From Conexibacter sp. SYSU D00693 (GTDB lineage: Bacteria; Actinomycetota; Thermoleophilia; Solirubrobacterales; Solirubrobacteraceae): a DNA stretch of 64,000 nucleotides. Under the pieces are notes generated by a model. It was not told the DNA's origin. It made no database searches and worked only from the letters and a program-made list of their open reading frames with translations. Shown here piece after piece: positions 25,869 through 33,878 of this stretch (within the stretch, counting starts at the first letter, position 1; every line of letters starts with the position of its first letter). The translations under genes were made by a program, and so were the position numbers. The DNA lies in assembly GCF_017084525.1 (NCBI RefSeq), contig NZ_CP070950.1, positions 2,604,001 through 2,668,000 on the forward strand, read 5' to 3'.

Positions 25869-26718
25869 GGGCGTCCTCCAGGCGGGCGGCGGTGACGTCG
25901 GGCAGGCAGCGCTGCACGAGCTTGACCAGGACGTCGCCCGGGCCGACGTCGACCACGTGGCGCGCCCCGCGGTCGTGCAGCGCCGTCATCGTCTCGCGCC
26001 AGCGCACCGGCGCGGTGAGCGCCTCGGCCAGCTCGCGGCGGACGTCGGTGAAGGGCTGCGCGGTGGCGCAGTGCAGGACGGGGATCCGCGGCTCGTGGAC
26101 CGGGACCTGCCGCAGCGCCGCGGCGAACCCGGCGCGCGCCGCCGCCATCTGCGGCGAGTGGAAGGCACCGGCGACGTCGAGGCGCAGCACCCGGACCCGG
26201 TCGGCCCGCGCGGCGAGCACGACCTGCTCGAGCCGGTCCTTGGAGCCCGAGAGGACGACCTGCCCGGGCGCGTTGTCGTTGGCGACCGCGACGTCGTGCG
26301 CCTCGGCCAGCCGCCGCGCCTGCGCGGGCGTCGCGCCCAGCAGTGCGAGCATCGTGCCGCCCCCGGCCCGCTCCCCCGCCTCGGCCATCAGCCGGCCGCG
26401 CGTCACGGCGAGCGCCACGGCGTCCTGCTCCTCCAGGACCCCGGCCGCCGCGAGCGCGCTCAGCTCGCCGAGCGAATGGCCGGAGACCGCGACCGGTCGA
26501 AGGTCCCTGAGCAAGTCCCACCCGGCGAGCGAGGCGCACAGGATCGCGGGCTGCGCGAACCGCGTGCTCTCCCCGACCCGCGCGAACGGGTCCTCGCCGG
26601 CGAGCTCGGTCGCCAGCTCCAGCAGGTCCGGCCGCTCGGCGGCGACGAACTCGCGCATGTCCTTCGTGTGGGCACCCTGGCCGGGGAAGACCGCGGCGGT
26701 GGGGACGGGGTCGAACAC
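25855..26718 (-). CDS. fabD: Malonyl-CoA:ACP transacylase
   Basis: 287 residues, loading malonate onto ACP. AAVFPGQGAHTKDM and VSGHSLGELSALAAAG (nucleophile Ser in GHSLGE) are the defining motifs. The Arg in TRGRLMAEAG and the His in AGAFHSPQM complete the active site. It is the first gene of the minus-strand operon fabD-fabH-fabG-acpP-fabF-accD-maoC-fabI-reductase. A C6/G6 hairpin and a TAGCCC box lie in the 100 bases upstream. The start is GTG 26718, with a weak purine-rich AGAGGG upstream. Confidence 0.94.
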   Translation of the reverse strand: MFDPVPTAAVFPGQGAHTKDMREFVAAERPDLLELATELAGEDPFARVGESTRFAQPAILCASLAGWDLLRDLRPVAVSGHSLGELSALAAAGVLEEQDAVALAVTRGRLMAEAGERAGGGTMLALLGATPAQARRLAEAHDVAVANDNAPGQVVLSGSKDRLEQVVLAARADRVRVLRLDVAGAFHSPQMAAARAGFAAALRQVPVHEPRIPVLHCATAQPFTDVRRELAEALTAPVRWRETMTALHDRGARHVVDVGPGDVLVKLVQRCLPDVTAARLEDARALA

Positions 26719-26772
26719 GCCCTGACCCTCTCTGGGTCCGGCGGTCGCGCTGAAGGGCTACGGCGGCCAGGA

Positions 26773-26788
26773 CCCCCCGGGCGGGGGG
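26773..26788 (-). terminator. C6/G6 hairpin between the DUF559 gene and fabD
   Basis: Six C (26773-26778), a four-base loop and six G (26783-26788). It sits 30 bases beyond the stop of the DUF559-family gene and about 55 bases ahead of the fabD start. Termination is the default reading. A very similar sequence lies upstream of the acyl-CoA oxidation operon, where no transcript needs ending, so a regulatory role is possible. Confidence 0.5.
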
Positions 26789-26817
26789 AGCGGCGGGGAC
26801 GATGGAGGGGTCGGCGC

Positions 26818-27690
26818 TCAGTGGGCCGGAAGGTGGAGGGCTGCGCGGAGGGCGGCCACCACGCGCCCCGGGTGCTCGTGGACCTGCGCGTGGGTGATGC
26901 GGATGGTGCGCCAGCCCTTGGTGGCGGCAGCGAGGTCGCGGTCGTGGTCGCGCTGCCACTGGCGCTGGTTGCCGTGGAAGGTCCAGCTGTCGGCCTCGAC
27001 CAGGAGCTGGTGGTCGGGCCAGGCGAGGTCGGCGTGGTGTCGTGGGCCGATGCGGTGCTGGGAGGTCGGCTCGGGCAGGCCTGCTTGGCGGCAGAGGGCC
27101 TTGAGCGCGCGCTCCAGTGCGGAGTGCTCGCGGTCGGCGAGGCGCTGCAGGAGGGCAGTGAGGGAGGCCGCCCCCGTACGTCCCTGGAGGGGCTGTCGGC
27201 GCAGGCGGTCGACGTCGAGGACCTTGCGGTGCAGGGCCTCGTGGGCGACGTCCAGGACCCGCCACTGGTCGAGGGTCTCGGCGAGGTCGACGATCGTGCG
27301 GGTCGGGGTGGTGGTGCGGATCCCCTGCTTGGACATGACGTCCCCGGGCGGGAGGTCGCGCGGTTGGTGGACGACGATCCCGGGGCGGGGCTTGAGGCGC
27401 GAGGTCTTGGAGATCTCGACGTCGATCGCCCGGTCAGGCATCAGGCCGTGCAGCGCGGCGGCCGAGACGTGGCTGAGCACCCCGCCGGTGGCCAGGACCG
27501 CCGCCACCCACCGACCATGAGGCGAGAGCCTGCTCGCGGTCGTGTAGACGCCGGCATGCACCCGGCGAAGCCATCCACGACGCAGCGCCGTTCGGATGTC
27601 TGTCCGCGACCACCCAGCCGCCACCAACTGGGCGGCCGAGACGACGTCGAACTGGGCCACAAGAAGAGGTGCCGCACGTCTTGGGTCCAT
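26818..27690 (-). CDS. AbiEi-antitoxin-like N-terminus with DUF559 (Vsr-like) nuclease domain
   Basis: 290 residues. The N-terminus (FDVVSAAQLVAAGWSRTDI to GWLRRVHAGVYTTASRL) is the winged helix found in AbiEi-type antitoxins. The C-terminal domain (ADLAWPDHQLLVEADSWTFH with QWQRDHDRDLAAATKGWRTI) matches the Vsr-like DUF559 fold, with acidic residues in nuclease positions. No toxin gene is adjacent. Such solo proteins are common in actinobacteria and their role is unknown. The ATG lies within a large nested inverted repeat. Codon choice looks slightly less GC-extreme than that of its neighbours, hinting at transfer. Confidence 0.75.
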   Translation of the reverse strand: MDPRRAAPLLVAQFDVVSAAQLVAAGWSRTDIRTALRRGWLRRVHAGVYTTASRLSPHGRWVAAVLATGGVLSHVSAAALHGLMPDRAIDVEISKTSRLKPRPGIVVHQPRDLPPGDVMSKQGIRTTTPTRTIVDLAETLDQWRVLDVAHEALHRKVLDVDRLRRQPLQGRTGAASLTALLQRLADREHSALERALKALCRQAGLPEPTSQHRIGPRHHADLAWPDHQLLVEADSWTFHGNQRQWQRDHDRDLAAATKGWRTIRITHAQVHEHPGRVVAALRAALHLPAH

Positions 27691-27714
27691 ATGACCCAGT
27701 AGGTGCGGCACCTC
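27666..27714. promoter_or_regulatory. Nested inverted repeat spanning the DUF559 gene start
   Basis: Outer 12-bp perfect arms (27666-27677 and 27703-27714; GAGGTGCCGCAC) enclose inner 6-bp arms (27682-27687 and 27693-27698; TGGGTC). The ATG (27690-27688) lies in the inner loop. It could be an autorepressor operator, since AbiEi-type antitoxins are known to bind inverted repeats in their own promoters. It could also form an mRNA hairpin hiding the start. Confidence 0.6.
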
Positions 27715-27838
27715 CGAACTTCGCCCCCCCGAAGCCCCGAACCGCCCCGCGCGCCCGGCGACGGACGCGACCTTCCCCTCCTCAATGCGAACCAGCCAGC
27801 GCTTCGCACCCCGCCCAACGCCCGAGCGGAACGCCAGC

Positions 27839-28456
27839 TCAGGCCAGCAGCCCCAGCCGCTGCGCCCGCTGCACCGCCTGCGCCCGGTTGCGCACCCCGA
27901 GCTTGCGGTACAGCGCGCTGGCGTACTCCTTGACGGTGTGCGGCGACAGGTGGAGCGTCGAGGCGATCTCGCCGTTGGTGGCACCGCCCGCCAGGAGGTC
28001 CAGGACCTGCTGCTCGCGATCGCTCAGCGGCGGGCCCCCGGCGGGCTCCAGCGGCTCGAAGACCGTCATCCCGAGCCCGACCATCCGGACGGCGTCGGCG
28101 ATGTCGGCGGCGGGCCAGTCCTTGGGGACGAAGCCGGCGGCGCCGGCGGCGCGGGCGGCCGTGGCCGAGATGCGGCCGGCGCCGGAGATCAGCAGGACCG
28201 CGGTCGAGGGGCTCACGCGGCGCAGGCGCTCGCAGAGCTCGGCGCCGGACTCCTGGCCGACGAAGAGGTCGACGAGGGCGGCGTGGGGCTCGAAGCGGCG
28301 GGCGAGGGCCTCGGCCTCGTCGCCGGTGCGGGCGCTGAGGCAGCGCTCGACCCACGGCTGCTCGCCGAGCATGACGCGAAAGCCCCAGTGGACGACGTCG
28401 TGGTCGTCGACGACGAGGACGCGCAGCTTGCGGCCGGTGTCGACGGGCGCGGTCAC
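27839..28456 (-). CDS. NarL/LuxR-family response regulator
   Basis: 205 residues. The receiver domain has VLVVDDHDVVHWGF (acidic pocket), HAALVDLFVG (phospho-acceptor Asp) and GFVPKDW (Lys). A C-terminal LuxR HTH follows: LSDREQQVLDLLAGGATNGE, LHLSPHTVKEYASALYRKLG. GTG 28456 overlaps the kinase stop (GTGA), so sensor and regulator are made together. It lies directly downstream of the mce operon terminator; whether it acts on mce genes is unknown. Confidence 0.9.
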   Translation of the reverse strand: MTAPVDTGRKLRVLVVDDHDVVHWGFRVMLGEQPWVERCLSARTGDEAEALARRFEPHAALVDLFVGQESGAELCERLRRVSPSTAVLLISGAGRISATAARAAGAAGFVPKDWPAADIADAVRMVGLGMTVFEPLEPAGGPPLSDREQQVLDLLAGGATNGEIASTLHLSPHTVKEYASALYRKLGVRNRAQAVQRAQRLGLLA

Positions 28457-29577
28457 AGGGTCCCTCCCACGGGCGCGACGAGGCGGACCTGCCACCAGCC
28501 GTCGGGGCGCGGGCCGAACTCGACCAGGCCGCCGACCTCGAGCGCCGAGAAGGCGGCGAGGCGCAGGCCCATGCCGGGCGGGGCGGACCGGTCGGCGTCG
28601 CGGACGCCGTCGTTGGCGACCTCGAGGACGAAGGCGTCGTCGCGGCGGCCGGCGGACACGCGCAGGACCGTCGGCGACGCGTGCTTGAGCGCGTTGCTCA
28701 CGGCCTCGGCGAGCACGGTCTGCGCGAGCGCTTCGAGCCCCGGCGGCACCGCGCTCGCGTCGCCCGTCACCTCGACGGCGACGCCGGGATGCGCGCCGTG
28801 CAGCCGGTCGAGCTCCTCGGCGAGCGTCCCGCTGACGGGTCGGACGCCGCGGCCCAGCGGCCGGGCCAGCGCGGCGCGCAGCTCGGTCAGCGCCGCCTGG
28901 ACCTCCTCGGCGCAGCGCACCCGCTCGGCGGCGGGCAGGTCCTCGCCACCGGCGGCCAGCGCCAGCGACACCCCGAAGAGCCGCTGGATGACGTGGTCGT
29001 GGACGTCGCGCGCGAGGTCGATGCGCTCCTGCAGCGTGCGCGCCTTGCTCTGCTGGTCGGTCGCGATGCGCGCCGTCGACGCAAGCGCCGCGGTCTTGCC
29101 CAGCGTCCACAGGCGGTGGCGCGTCTCGGCCGACAGCGGCGGGGCGCCCGCCACGCGCTGGCCGACGACGACGCCGAGCAGCAGGCCCCGGGCGCACATC
29201 GGCACGCACAGCAGCGGCCCCTCGTCGGCCTCGGGCAGGAACGCCTCGGGCAGCTGGCCGGCGAACGGGGGCTCCGCGTCGATGACCGTGTCCTCGAGCA
29301 GCGACTGGCGCGCCAGCCACATCGACTCGAGGCCGACCGGCACGTCGACGTAGTCCTCGTAGGGCATCCCATGCCCGCCGACGACGCGCACGCGGCGGCG
29401 GCCCGGGTCGTAGCGGAAGACGAGCGCGCGGCGCATCTCCGACGTGCGACACACGGCCTCCGCGAGCCGCCCGTAGAACGCCGGTCCCTCGCCGCCGTCC
29501 TCGACCTGGTCGAGCAGCTCGACGAAGGCCTCGAGGACCTGGACCTGGTCCGGCGCCGGTGTCGCGGAGACGTCCAC
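28453..29577 (-). CDS. NarL-type sensor histidine kinase with GAF domain
   Basis: 374 residues, no membrane span, so a cytoplasmic sensor. Residues about 25-165 form a GAF-like domain (AVCRTSEMRRALVFRYDP to LLCVPMCARGLLLGVVVGQR). HisKA_3 follows with phospho-His in RDVHDHVIQRLFGVSLAL. The ATPase domain shows the N box AEAVSNALKHASP and the G region PPGMGLRLAAFSALEVG. It is paired with the overlapping response regulator. The signal is unknown; two Cys in the GAF domain might bind a cofactor. Confidence 0.9.
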   Translation of the reverse strand: MDVSATPAPDQVQVLEAFVELLDQVEDGGEGPAFYGRLAEAVCRTSEMRRALVFRYDPGRRRVRVVGGHGMPYEDYVDVPVGLESMWLARQSLLEDTVIDAEPPFAGQLPEAFLPEADEGPLLCVPMCARGLLLGVVVGQRVAGAPPLSAETRHRLWTLGKTAALASTARIATDQQSKARTLQERIDLARDVHDHVIQRLFGVSLALAAGGEDLPAAERVRCAEEVQAALTELRAALARPLGRGVRPVSGTLAEELDRLHGAHPGVAVEVTGDASAVPPGLEALAQTVLAEAVSNALKHASPTVLRVSAGRRDDAFVLEVANDGVRDADRSAPPGMGLRLAAFSALEVGGLVEFGPRPDGWWQVRLVAPVGGTL

Positions 29578-29622
29578 CAGGTCCCGAGCATGACGGGCGC
29601 GCGCCGGCCTTGCACGCGTTCC

Positions 29623-29637
29623 CCCCGATCGTCGGGG
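29623..29637 (-). terminator. Hairpin at the end of the mce operon
   Basis: CCCCGA (29623-29628), a three-base loop and TCGGGG (29632-29637), immediately after the last mce stop codon (29638-29640 on the minus strand). It separates the mce operon from the two-component genes. Confidence 0.6.
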
Positions 29638-31050
29638 CTACGGGTCGCGCTCCACGTGCGGGAAGCGCGCGGGCTTCGAGCCCGCGATCGAGAACGGCTC
29701 CTGCTGGAGGCAGGGCGGCCCACCCGGGCTCAGCAGCGGCAGCGACGGGTTGCGCGCGTGCGAGCAGTCGAAGGCCCTGAGCCGCCCGTCGAGCATGTCG
29801 GCCATCCCGCCCGGGCGGAGGTAGGGGTTGTCGCGGTGAGCGCCGTCGGCCTTGGCCACGCCGTACAGCGAGTCACCCGACACGTTGAGGATCCCGCGCA
29901 GGATGTGCGTCCGCGTGCCGTCGGCCTGCGGGTAGCTGGCCTGTGAGATCGCCCCGCTGTTGGCCAGCGCCGCGACGGCGTCCTCCCGGTAGGCGTCGAG
30001 CGTCCTGATGAGCGGGACGAGCTCCTGGCCCGCCGGGTCCAGCACGCCCATCACCGGCTTGGCCGCGTCGACGACCCGCGACAGCGCCGGCAGCCCCGCC
30101 CGCGCCAGGCGCATCGTCCGCCCGAGCGCCACGAGCGCCCCGCCGAGCTGCGGCGCCAGCGTCCGCGCGCGGCGCAGCGCCGGCGCGAGGTCCGGGGCGA
30201 CCGGCCGCAGCGTGCGCAGCGCCGCCGTCGCGTCCGGGGTGGCCGACTCCACGTCGCCCGAGAAGCGCCGCAGCTCGACGAGCGTCGCCGGCAGCTCGCG
30301 CACCGTCGCGGTGAGCGACCGGTCACGGCGCGCCGTCTCGCGCAGCAGCGCGCGGCCCTGCGTCGCGATCGCCCGTGCGTCCGCCGCCCGGTCGCCCACC
30401 GCCCGCAGCGTCGTGCCGACGTCGCGGACGAGCCCCTGCACCGCGCCGCGCTGGCGGTCCAGCGCGTCGACCAGCTTCCGGAGGTCCTCCATCGCCAGCG
30501 GTGCACGGCCGAGCGCCGCGCCCACTCCCGGCCCGCGGTCCTCGAGCGTGTCGCCGAGCCCCTCGAGGAACTGCGCGAGGTCGCGCCGCGTGCGCCGGTC
30601 GAACGCCGACAGCACCCGGTCGAGGCCCTGCGCCTCCTCGACGTTGGCCGACGAGAGCCGCCCGCCCTCGGGGATCATCCGGCCGCCCTTCGTGCCGGGC
30701 GTGAGCTCGAGGTAGCTCTCCCCCAGCAGCGTCTTGGAGCGCACGATCGCCTTCGCGTCGGCCGGCAGCGGGGCGTAGCGCGCCTCGAGCTCGACCTCGG
30801 CGTCGACCGCGCCCTCGCGGGTGACCACGGACTTGACCTTGCCGACGCGCACCCCGGCGATCCGCGCCTCGGCGTTCGGGAAGAGGTTCGACGCCTCCGG
30901 CCCGAACTGCACCTGCACCCGGTAGCCCTGCGCGCCGAACGGCACCGACCCGCCGAACGACCGCCAGACGAACAGGGTGAAGACGAAGACCGAGATCGCG
31001 AAGGCGATCGCGGCGAAGAGGGCGGAGCGGCTGGCGGGGCGGTGGCGCAT
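29638..31050 (-). CDS. Mce/MlaD-family protein (sixth Mce of operon)
   Basis: 470 residues. One N-terminal anchor (about 8-30, FAAIAFAISVFVFTLFVW) is followed by an MlaD domain (about 40-120; YRVQVQFGPEASNLFPNAEA, RIAGVRVGKVKSV, SKTLLGESYLELTPG). A long helical region of LRxLRP-type heptads comes next. In Mce systems six such proteins form a periplasm-spanning tube that moves lipids. The C-terminal 90 residues are a separate tail with two Cys (FDCSHARN, GGPPCLQQ). No lipobox. It is the last gene of the operon, three bases after the previous stop. Confidence 0.88.
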   Translation of the reverse strand: MRHRPASRSALFAAIAFAISVFVFTLFVWRSFGGSVPFGAQGYRVQVQFGPEASNLFPNAEARIAGVRVGKVKSVVTREGAVDAEVELEARYAPLPADAKAIVRSKTLLGESYLELTPGTKGGRMIPEGGRLSSANVEEAQGLDRVLSAFDRRTRRDLAQFLEGLGDTLEDRGPGVGAALGRAPLAMEDLRKLVDALDRQRGAVQGLVRDVGTTLRAVGDRAADARAIATQGRALLRETARRDRSLTATVRELPATLVELRRFSGDVESATPDATAALRTLRPVAPDLAPALRRARTLAPQLGGALVALGRTMRLARAGLPALSRVVDAAKPVMGVLDPAGQELVPLIRTLDAYREDAVAALANSGAISQASYPQADGTRTHILRGILNVSGDSLYGVAKADGAHRDNPYLRPGGMADMLDGRLRAFDCSHARNPSLPLLSPGGPPCLQQEPFSIAGSKPARFPHVERDP

Positions 31051-31053
31051 GGC

Positions 31054-32343
31054 TCAGGGCCCCGGGCAGATCGGCTGGAGGTCGAAGAACGCGTCGGCGG
31101 CCTCCTCGAGGCCCTCCTCGGCGGCGAGCGTCTCGCACGAGACGAGCAGCAGCCCGCGCCAGGCGGGCCCGTGCGCGTCCTGCGTCGCCACGAAGGACCC
31201 GGAGTTGTGGGCCATCCACGCGAGCCAGAACAGGTAGCCCTCGTCGTCGCCCGGCGGGTTGAAGGCCAGCGCGTTGGCCGTCCTGCCCAGCACGCGGAAC
31301 GCGCTCGCGAGGTCGGGCGTGACGGTGGCGAGGTCCTTCGTCGGCCCCTGCAGCGCGCGGGCCAGCGGCCGGGCCTCGCGCACGAACGGCCGCACCTGCG
31401 CGCGGACGGTCCGGGGCGCGTCACGGACCACCGGCGCGAGTGCCCGCAGCGCCTCGGGCAGTCGGGCGGCGGCCGGGCGCAGGTCGCGCAGCGCCGGGCG
31501 CAGCCGGTCGGTCAGGTCACCCAGGCGGTCCAGCGACCGCCGCGTCGCGCGCAGCGTCCCCGGCAGGTCCCGGACCGACCCGCGCAGCGACCGCTCCTCG
31601 GCGGCCAGCGCGCCGAGCGTCCGGTCGGCCGTCGCGACGAGCCCCGCGAGCCGGCGGTCGTGCGCGCCCGTCTCGCGCAGGAGGACCGACAGCTCGTGCA
31701 CCAGGCCGCGCAGCGCCACCCGGCGGCGCTTGAGCGCGCCCGTCAGCTCGGCGAGCTGGGACGCGGTCGGGCGCAGCGTGGCCAACGTGCGCCGCAGGTC
31801 CTCCCCGCGGTCGCGCAGCCCGCGGTCGCCCTCGGCGAGCAGCACGCGCAGGAACTGGCGCGTGTCGGCGTCCAGCGCGGCGGTGAGGTCGTCGCTGTCG
31901 ATCGGCTCGCTCGTGCGGGCCACGGGGATGCGCCCGCCGTCCTCCAGCGGCTGGTCGCGCGCGCGGCCCGGCGCGAGCTCGACCTGCAGGTCCTTGAGCG
32001 GCGTGCGCGGGACGAGCGCCGCGTGCGCGTCGGCGAACACGTGCGGCAGCTTGTCCGGGTCGATCTCCAGGTCCACGTCGGCGCGCCCGTCGCGCAGCCG
32101 GACGCCGGCGACCTGCCCGACCTTCACCCCCGCGACGTTGACCGGCTGCCCGAGCCCCGGCACGAGCCCGACCGACGCGGCGAACTCGGCCTTCACGGTG
32201 TAGCGGTCCTGGAACGGGACGCGCAGGCGCTGGTTGACGAGGATGTAGGCCGACGAGGCGGCCGAGAGCACGACGAGGACCCCGATGGCCACGACCCACC
32301 GGCCGTAGCGCGCGACCTGGCGCCTGAAGGCGAGCGGCAGCAT
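31054..32343 (-). CDS. Mce/MlaD-family protein (fifth Mce)
   Basis: 429 residues. The anchor is at about 14-37 (GRWVVAIGVLVVLSAASSAY). The MlaD domain follows with YTVKAEFAASVGLVPGLGQP, VNVAGVKVGQVAGV and PRTPLKDLQVELAPG. A heptad-rich helical body runs to about 360, and the tail has two Cys (LVSCETL, QPICPGP). In mycobacterial operons the fifth Mce is usually a lipoprotein, but no lipobox Cys is visible here. ATG 32343 overlaps the upstream stop (TGATG). Confidence 0.88.
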   Translation of the reverse strand: MLPLAFRRQVARYGRWVVAIGVLVVLSAASSAYILVNQRLRVPFQDRYTVKAEFAASVGLVPGLGQPVNVAGVKVGQVAGVRLRDGRADVDLEIDPDKLPHVFADAHAALVPRTPLKDLQVELAPGRARDQPLEDGGRIPVARTSEPIDSDDLTAALDADTRQFLRVLLAEGDRGLRDRGEDLRRTLATLRPTASQLAELTGALKRRRVALRGLVHELSVLLRETGAHDRRLAGLVATADRTLGALAAEERSLRGSVRDLPGTLRATRRSLDRLGDLTDRLRPALRDLRPAAARLPEALRALAPVVRDAPRTVRAQVRPFVREARPLARALQGPTKDLATVTPDLASAFRVLGRTANALAFNPPGDDEGYLFWLAWMAHNSGSFVATQDAHGPAWRGLLLVSCETLAAEEGLEEAADAFFDLQPICPGP

Positions 32344-33878
32344 CAGCGCCCGCTCCCCGCCGGCCGGGGCAGCAGCCTGCGCAGCGTCGCCGGGCGCAGC
32401 AGCCGCCGCAGCTCACCCCGCGACATCCGCGACGACGCGCGCTTGGGCGAGCGCAGCGTGCGCATCGGCGCCCCGCCGTCGGTGCGCGCCTGCAGGTCCG
32501 GCGCACGCTGGTCGGCGCATGGCTGGTCCTCGCGGTAGGGCGGGAGCCTCCCGGGTCCCAGCCACTGCGGACGCACGCCGAGGATGGGGTCCTCCACGCG
32601 GCCGGCGAGCGTCCCGAGCCCCGGGACCTTGCCCGTCGAGACGAGGTTCTCGCCGTCGGTCGAGAGCGTGTTGCGCACCCAGAAGCCGTTGGCGTCGAAG
32701 CCCGCCGACGAGGCGGCCATGCCGGGGAGGATGTGCGCGATGTCCTGCCAGACGGGGTCGCCCGTCGTCAGGCGCCCGTCCTGGAGCTCGGCCTCGAGCA
32801 CCGGCAGCAGCCGCGTCTCGACGCACCGGGTCACCGGCGTCACGAGCGGGAAGAGCTCGCGCAGCTGGTCGGCCAGCCCGGGCAGGCGGCGGACCGGCGC
32901 GCGCAGGTCGTCGAGCAGGCCCGCGAGCTCCCGGGGCCCGCTGGCCGCCCGCAGCTGCTCGAGCAGCGCGGCGGTGTCGGGCAGGACACCCGGCGCGCGA
33001 CGCAGGCCGGGGCGCAGGGCGGCGAGGGTGGCGTCGGCGTCCGGCAGCGCGGCCTCGACGCGGCGCAGGTCGGCCGGCGCGGCGCGCATCGTCGCCGCCA
33101 GCTCGCGGACCGTCCCGCGCAGCCCGTCGTCCTCGGCGGCCAGGGCGTTCGTCGTGCGGGCCAGGCCCTGCACGAGCGACGCGAGCTCCTCCCGGCGGCT
33201 CGCAAGCGCCCGCGCGGTGCGGGCCGCACCACGCACGAGCCGCGTCGCGTCCCCGGCCTCGGTGCCGCGCGCGGCCTCGGTGACGATCGCCCCGTCGCGC
33301 AGCGCATCGGCCAGCGGCGCGCCGGTGCCCGCCAGGTCCTGCGCGCCGCCGCCGGCCAGCGCGTCGTCGAGCTCGGCGATCGCACCCTCGAGGCTCGACC
33401 GCGCGGACCGGTCGAGCGTCCCCAGCACCTGGTCGGTCTGCACCGGCACCGCGGTCTGGGGCAGCGGGATGGTGTCGCCGTCCTCCAGCTCCTGCGCGCC
33501 GGGCGAGCCGGGCGACAGCTCGAGGTAGTAGCCGCCCTCGAGGAAGAGCCGCGGGCGGACACGGATCGTCGCGTCGCGGTGCACCGGCAGGCCGCCGTCG
33601 TCGAGCTCGAGCTCGAGCGTGCTGGCTGCGCCCGGGCCCTTGCGCACGCCGGTGACCTCGCCCACGTGGACGCCCGCGATGCGCACGGGCGTGCCGTCGC
33701 GCAGCCCGCTGGCCGTCTGGACCACCGCGCCGATGCGGTGGCCGTGCACGAACGGCAGGCGCTTGGTGAAGATGAGGTACGAGCCGAGCAGGAGCACGAC
33801 CGCGCCGGCGACGCCCAGCGCGACGGGCGGCCCGGCGTGCCGGCTGTGGCGCCTGGGCGCGCGGCGCAGGAGGCTCAT
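32343..33878 (-). CDS. Mce/MlaD-family protein (fourth Mce)
   Basis: 511 residues, the longest of the six. An Arg-rich N-terminus (RRAPRRHSRH) precedes the anchor VALGVAGAVVLLLGSYLIF. MlaD signatures are VQTASGLRDGTPVRIAGVHV, GEVTGV and RPRLFLEGGYYLELSPG. After the helical body comes a conserved-looking C-terminal region (NGFWVRNTLSTDGENLVS, PPYREDQPCADQRAP) and a basic tail rich in Arg/Leu. ATG 33878 overlaps the previous stop by four bases. Confidence 0.87.
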   Translation of the reverse strand: MSLLRRAPRRHSRHAGPPVALGVAGAVVLLLGSYLIFTKRLPFVHGHRIGAVVQTASGLRDGTPVRIAGVHVGEVTGVRKGPGAASTLELELDDGGLPVHRDATIRVRPRLFLEGGYYLELSPGSPGAQELEDGDTIPLPQTAVPVQTDQVLGTLDRSARSSLEGAIAELDDALAGGGAQDLAGTGAPLADALRDGAIVTEAARGTEAGDATRLVRGAARTARALASRREELASLVQGLARTTNALAAEDDGLRGTVRELAATMRAAPADLRRVEAALPDADATLAALRPGLRRAPGVLPDTAALLEQLRAASGPRELAGLLDDLRAPVRRLPGLADQLRELFPLVTPVTRCVETRLLPVLEAELQDGRLTTGDPVWQDIAHILPGMAASSAGFDANGFWVRNTLSTDGENLVSTGKVPGLGTLAGRVEDPILGVRPQWLGPGRLPPYREDQPCADQRAPDLQARTDGGAPMRTLRSPKRASSRMSRGELRRLLRPATLRRLLPRPAGSGR

